Assembly (NCBI GenBank): GCA_943845485.1
Contig: CALTNV010000039.1
Coordinates: forward strand, 1 to 10,901
Length of the DNA: 10,901 bases
From: an uncultured Flavobacteriales bacterium
Lineage (GTDB): Bacteria > Bacteroidota > Bacteroidia > Flavobacteriales > CALTNV01
Reading direction: 5' to 3'
This document shows, in pieces, positions 7,480 through 10,901 of this stretch. The first letter of the stretch is position 1. Each line of letters begins with the position of its first letter. Made by a program: the position numbers and the translations under genes. Under the pieces are notes generated by a model. The model did no database searches. It was not told the origin of the DNA and was given only the letters and a program-made list of their open reading frames with translations.

Positions 7480-8076
7480 TTATTTTAATTTAAAGCCATT
7501 TTTAATAAAATTAATAAACTCTTTAAAAACACTTTTATCAGTAAACATTTTCTTTATCACCTGAAAAATAGAAGCATATTCGGTTTTAGAAATTGAATTT
7601 TCAGGGATATCTATTTCTTCTGTATTTTTAACTTCTCCTGGTTTTGGCAAGGATGAAAAGGTTTGCTTTTTTTGAGTAACCCTATCAGCTATTTCAAAAT
7701 TCTTTTTTGCCTTTGCATGATATCCTAATTGCTCTTGTGCCATTCCAATATTATTTCTAGAAATTTCATCTTCAGGGTCAAGTTCAATTGCTTTTTCATA
7801 GTCTTTAATAGCTCCGTCAAAATCTTTAATATTACTTTTCACAAAAGCTCTAGCAGCATATCTGTAACCGTAATTTGGTTGTAAAGCAACAGCCGTATCC
7901 ATATCAAACAAAGCCATATTAACTTTACCAAGGTTCAGATAACAAATGGCTCTTTCACCAAAAATAGCAGCATTATTAGGCTCCACCTCTATGGCTTTTG
8001 TAAAAAAAGCTAAAGCTTCTTCAAATTTTTTGTTTTTTAACGCCTCATCTCCCTTTTTGTAATGAATGTTTTCCAT
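7480..8076 (-). CDS. Tetratricopeptide repeat protein
   Basis: 198 residues. Three clear TPR units and a weaker fourth cover about residues 3-135. Typical positions are GDEALKNKKFEEALAFFTKAIEVEPNN (split here as the first unit), then the AALQPNYGYRY-like second boundary, then DFDGAIKDYEKAIELDPED for the third. A charged, proline-containing linker (about 140-165) leads to a C-terminal helical stretch with FQVIKKMFTDKSVFKEF. There is no signal peptide or membrane segment, so it is cytosolic and probably binds proteins. The partner is unknown. It lies 1 bp upstream of the AddB-like gene, and the two are very likely one transcript. That pairing hints at, but does not prove, a shared role. Its start codon is 23 bp from the divergent small gene. 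Confidence 0.88.
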   Translation of the reverse strand: MENIHYKKGDEALKNKKFEEALAFFTKAIEVEPNNAAIFGERAICYLNLGKVNMALFDMDTAVALQPNYGYRYAARAFVKSNIKDFDGAIKDYEKAIELDPEDEISRNNIGMAQEQLGYHAKAKKNFEIADRVTQKKQTFSSLPKPGEVKNTEEIDIPENSISKTEYASIFQVIKKMFTDKSVFKEFINFIKNGFKLK

Positions 8077-8083
8077 AATTTTG
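8056..8083 (+). promoter_or_regulatory. Candidate Bacteroidetes promoter for the 83-aa gene
   Basis: TAATTTTG at 8076-8083 matches the TAnnTTTG -7 element. TTTG at 8056-8059 could be the -33 element with a 16-base spacer, slightly short of the usual spacing of about 19. The predicted transcript start (about 8087-8090) leaves a leader of only about 10-13 bases before the ATG at 8100. The element overlaps the start codon of the divergent TPR gene. Confidence 0.45.
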
Positions 8084-8099
8084 AAGTAAATTAATTTTT

Positions 8100-8351
8100 A
8101 TGACATTTCCTATTTACCGAAAATACGAACATAACCGCAATTTTTTCAAAATTATTAATGAAAAAGAATTTATTGAGCTTCAAATTATTGGAACTAAATA
8201 CCACATTAATGAATTTAAAGCTAAAATATTTCCAGATTTTACTTTGATATCAGATATGATTTCACTAGAAAACAACCACTGGTTAAAAAGCTCTAAAGAT
8301 GAATTTGATCAACAAATGAATCACGCTAACATCCATTTGTCAAAAATATAA
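8100..8351 (+). CDS. Small conserved Bacteroidetes protein of unknown function
   Basis: 83 residues, no signal peptide, no transmembrane segment and no Cys, so probably a soluble cytosolic protein. The N-terminus MTFPIYRKYEHNRNFFKII, with a later KAKIFPDFTLISDMI, resembles short hypothetical proteins I recall from flavobacterial genomes. I know no function or named domain. The mix of aromatic, basic and acidic residues suggests a small alpha/beta fold. It is read divergently from the TPR gene and in the same direction as pheT, 77 bp upstream of it. pheT has its own promoter-like element, so the two need not be co-transcribed. A promoter match directly upstream and a complete frame ending in TAA support it as a real gene. 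Confidence 0.75.
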   Translation: MTFPIYRKYEHNRNFFKIINEKEFIELQIIGTKYHINEFKAKIFPDFTLISDMISLENNHWLKSSKDEFDQQMNHANIHLSKI

Positions 8352-8375
8352 CCTTCTAAAAATGTTTACAACTTC

Positions 8376-8403
8376 TACACATTAATAAATATGTGTATTT
8401 TTG
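8376..8403 (+). promoter_or_regulatory. pheT: Candidate pheT promoter with overlapping dyad
   Basis: TATTTTTG at 8396-8403 is an exact TAnnTTTG -7 element, 25 bp before the pheT ATG at 8429. No good -33 TTTG lies at the right distance; TTC at 8373-8375 is the closest. A 7-bp inverted repeat, TACACAT (8376-8382) and ATGTGTA (8391-8397), spans the spacer and covers the first two bases of the -7 element. This would suit a repressor site, though no regulator is known. Confidence 0.5.
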
Positions 8404-8428
8404 TAGCTTTACTGAAAAAATTAACATC

Positions 8429-10864
8429 ATGAAAATCGCATATAACTGGCTTAAAGAATATATAAATATTGACTTATCTCCAGAAGAAACAGGAGCTATT
8501 TTAACGGATATTGGTTTAGAAGTTGAAGGTATAGAGAAAATAGAATCTATAAAAGGAGGTTTAGAAGGTGTTATTATTGGAGAGGTAAAAAGCAAAGAAA
8601 AACATCCAGATGCTGATAAACTAAATATTACAACTGTTGATGTTGGTAATGAAGAGTTATTGCAGATTGTTTGTGGAGCACCCAATGTTGATAAAGGACA
8701 AAAAGTTATTGTTGCAAATATTGGCTGCACCCTTTACCCCTCACCTGAAGAAGCTTTTAAAATTAAAAAATCTAAAATTAGAGGTGTAGAGAGTTTTGGA
8801 ATGATTTGTGCCGAAGATGAACTTGGTTTAGGTAATTCTCATGATGGTATAATGGTATTAAACAATGATGCGGTTGTTGGTACGAAAGCAAAAGATTTTT
8901 TTAAGCTAGAAGAAGATTACATTATAGAAATAGGTTTAACACCAAACCGTGCAGATGCTATGGGACATATTGGTGTGGCAAGAGACTTAGCAGCATATTT
9001 AAATTCTCAATCAGAAATTAAAGCTGAGTTAAAGTGGCCTTCGGTAGATGAATTTAAAATAGATAATACAAGTAAAAACTTAACTGTAGAAGTACAAAAC
9101 AAGGAAGCTTGTCCAAGATACTCAGGTGTAGTTATAGATGATGTATCAGTAAAAGAATCTCCAGATTGGTTAAAAAACAGACTTCAGTTATTAGGGTTAA
9201 AACCTATTAATAATGTTGTTGATTGTACAAACTATGTTTTACATGAAACGGGGTCTCCATTACACGCATTTGATAATAGTATTGTTAACGGCAAAGTGAT
9301 TGTTAAAAATGCAACAGAAAATCAAAAATTCAAAACGCTCGATGAAGTTGACAGATCATTACATCAAGATGATTTGATGATTACAAATGGAAACGAAAAC
9401 ATGTGTGTTGCAGGAGTTTTTGGTGGTTTAAAAAGCGGTGTATCTTCTGAGACTACATCAATATTTTTAGAAAGTGCTTATTTCAATCCAGTAAGTGTTA
9501 GAAAAACAGCTAAAAGACAAGCTTTGAACACTGATGCTTCTTTCAGATTTGAAAGAGGTATTGATATCAACAGAGTGATTTATGTATTAAAAAGATGTGC
9601 TTTATTAATTCAAGAAGTAGCTGGTGGTAAAATTAGCTCTGATATTTATGATATTTATCCAACTAAAATTGAAGATTTTAAAGTTGATTTCTCAATGAAT
9701 AGATGTAATCAATTAATTGGTCAAAACATTGCAGAGGAAAAGATTATAAATATTTTAACAAACCTTGATATTGAAGTTTTAGATAAAAAAGAAGATCAAT
9801 TATTATTAAAAGTTCCTTCATATAGAGTTGATGTTCAAAGAGAAGCTGATATTATAGAAGAAGTTTTAAGAATTTATGGCTATAATAATATAGAGCTTCC
9901 GGGAAAACTTACTGTATCAGTAAATAAATATCCTGCTGTTGATCAAGAAAAACTTCAAGCAGATATAACCAAACTTTTTACGAACCTAGGTTTGTCAGAA
10001 ATGATGAGTAATTCATTAGTGTCGTCAAAATATCTAGAAACTTTTACTGGTTTATCAAATAATGAAGAAGAGGTAAAAATGCTAAACCCTTTAAGCTCTG
10101 AATTAGACATTTTAAGAACCACATTGGTTTACAATGCTTTAAACGCAGTAGCTCATAACCAAAACAGACAAACATCTGATATCAAGATGTTTGAATTTGG
10201 TAAAAGATATTGGAAAAAAGCTGAAAAAGGTTATTTTGAACAGAAGAATCTATCTATTGTTTTAGCAGGGAATAAAGCTTCTGAAAATTGGATAAATAAA
10301 ACACAAGCCATTACATTTTATACTTTAAAAGGATTAGTTGAAACCGTTTTTTCAAGACTTGGTTTAGAAAACAGAATAAAATTTTCAGCAACAGAATCTC
10401 CTTTATTTGAAGATGGACTAACCATCTCTTTAGACAAAAAAGTAGTTGGTCAAATTGGATGGCTAAATAGTCACACAACAAAAGCATTTGGAGTAAAAAC
10501 TAAAGTTTACTTTGCTGAATTAGAATGGGAGAAAATTGTTCAGAAATTAAAAGCAAACAATATAAAGTATAAAGATATTTCATCGTCATTTTCTGTAAGA
10601 AGAGATTTAAGTTTATTACTTGACAATAAAACAAGCTTCAAAGAGATAGAAACAATTGCTTTTCAATCAGATAAGAAAATTTTAAAAAATGTAGGTTTAT
10701 TTGATGTGTATGAAGGTAAAAACTTACCTAATAACAAAAAATCTTATGCTGTAAGTTTCACATTACATGATGAGAAAGCAACATTAACAGATAAACAAAT
10801 AGATAAAGTGATGCAAAAAATCACTTCAAACCTTGAAAATAAATTAGGAGCAACATTAAGATAA
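8429..10864 (+). CDS. pheT: Phenylalanine--tRNA ligase beta subunit
   Basis: 811 residues, usual length near 800. It forms the alpha2-beta2 enzyme with PheS and charges tRNA-Phe; the beta chain binds tRNA and edits mis-charged Tyr. Domains in order: N-terminal MKIAYNWLKEYI; an OB-fold tRNA-binding domain (about 42-155) with GEVKSKEKHPDADKLN; the B3/B4 editing region (about 210-400), including VVDCTNYVLHETGSPLHAFD-type sequence from 263; B5 (about 415-480) with PSYRVDVQREADIIEE; and the FDX-ACB anticodon-binding domain (about 718-811) starting at SFSVRRDLSLLL. The start at 8429 is chosen over an in-frame ATG at 8393. MKIAYNWLKEY is the conserved N-terminus, and the upstream ATG lies within the dyad beside the -7 element, before the likely transcript start. 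pheS is not adjacent, which I believe is common in Bacteroidetes. Confidence 0.98.
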   Translation: MKIAYNWLKEYINIDLSPEETGAILTDIGLEVEGIEKIESIKGGLEGVIIGEVKSKEKHPDADKLNITTVDVGNEELLQIVCGAPNVDKGQKVIVANIGCTLYPSPEEAFKIKKSKIRGVESFGMICAEDELGLGNSHDGIMVLNNDAVVGTKAKDFFKLEEDYIIEIGLTPNRADAMGHIGVARDLAAYLNSQSEIKAELKWPSVDEFKIDNTSKNLTVEVQNKEACPRYSGVVIDDVSVKESPDWLKNRLQLLGLKPINNVVDCTNYVLHETGSPLHAFDNSIVNGKVIVKNATENQKFKTLDEVDRSLHQDDLMITNGNENMCVAGVFGGLKSGVSSETTSIFLESAYFNPVSVRKTAKRQALNTDASFRFERGIDINRVIYVLKRCALLIQEVAGGKISSDIYDIYPTKIEDFKVDFSMNRCNQLIGQNIAEEKIINILTNLDIEVLDKKEDQLLLKVPSYRVDVQREADIIEEVLRIYGYNNIELPGKLTVSVNKYPAVDQEKLQADITKLFTNLGLSEMMSNSLVSSKYLETFTGLSNNEEEVKMLNPLSSELDILRTTLVYNALNAVAHNQNRQTSDIKMFEFGKRYWKKAEKGYFEQKNLSIVLAGNKASENWINKTQAITFYTLKGLVETVFSRLGLENRIKFSATESPLFEDGLTISLDKKVVGQIGWLNSHTTKAFGVKTKVYFAELEWEKIVQKLKANNIKYKDISSSFSVRRDLSLLLDNKTSFKEIETIAFQSDKKILKNVGLFDVYEGKNLPNNKKSYAVSFTLHDEKATLTDKQIDKVMQKITSNLENKLGATLR

Positions 10865-10871
10865 ATTAATC

Positions 10872-10901
10872 ATGAAACATTTTGAAGTTCACCCTTCTCT
10901 A
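10872..10901 (+). CDS. Start of an unidentified gene, truncated by the window end
   Basis: ATG at 10872, 7 bp after the pheT stop, opens a frame reading MKHFEVHPSL up to the last base. Close spacing and the same strand suggest co-transcription with pheT. Ten residues are too few to identify the product. Confidence 0.45.
   Translation, partial: MKHFEVHPSL

Noticed and set aside
8147..8154. CAAAATTA, a reverse TAnnTTTG match that could drive the TPR-nuclease operon
   Set aside because: The only CAAA on the upstream side lies 26 bases away, too far for a -33 element, and a lone 6-of-8 match is expected about once per kilobase in DNA this AT-rich; kept only as a possibility.
8393..8428. Extended pheT start at 8393 adding 12 residues
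   Set aside because: The ATG lies in the dyad beside the TATTTTTG promoter element, upstream of the likely transcript start, and the added residues are not part of the conserved PheT N-terminus.
8356..8730. 124-codon minus-strand frame over the pheT start
   Set aside because: Antisense to the conserved PheT N-terminus and its promoter; Ser/Pro/Ile-rich composition is typical of a shadow frame.

Overview
The window is AT-rich chromosomal DNA from a bacterium of the phylum Bacteroidetes, most likely the class Flavobacteriia. The protein sequences look flavobacterial, and there are matches to the phylum's TAnnTTTG promoter element. A lipoprotein with a short signal peptide and Lys/Asp/Glu residues after the lipobox Cys fits as well. 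Nearly all of the window is housekeeping or conserved accessory sequence. I see no phage, IS, CRISPR, tRNA or rRNA.

Layout. (1) Bases 1-3710 hold a rightward gene run: the 3' end of dxr (isoprenoid synthesis), yicC (RNase-like), gmk (guanylate kinase), nadD (NAD synthesis) and an FAD-dependent DAO-family oxidoreductase. The last four genes are 1-4 bp apart and almost certainly form one transcription unit. (2) Bases 3711-4115 are a roughly 405-bp non-coding gap with two inverted repeats. The second sits directly before a small lipoprotein gene (4116-4589). (3) A perfect 18-bp dyad at 4641-4682 lies between the convergent lipoprotein and nuclease genes and is probably a bidirectional terminator. 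(4) On the minus strand, a TPR protein (8076 to 7480) and a large AddB-like PD-(D/E)XK nuclease (7478 to 4764) form a tight two-gene operon with a TTG start for the nuclease. (5) Divergent from these, a small conserved protein (8100-8351) is followed by pheT (8429-10864) and the first ten codons of another gene.

How the genes work together. The left operon groups nucleotide and cofactor metabolism (GMP to GDP, NaMN to NaAD) with an RNA-turnover factor. The minus-strand nuclease is probably the AddB-type half of a double-strand-break repair helicase-nuclease whose AddA-type partner is outside the window. pheT encodes the beta chain of phenylalanyl-tRNA synthetase; pheS is not in the window.

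No convincing undescribed system is present. The points most worth a second look are the dyad before the lipoprotein start, the nuclease that ends before the position of the fourth Fe-S cysteine, promoter elements overlapping a start codon or a dyad around the small protein and pheT, and the small conserved protein itself.
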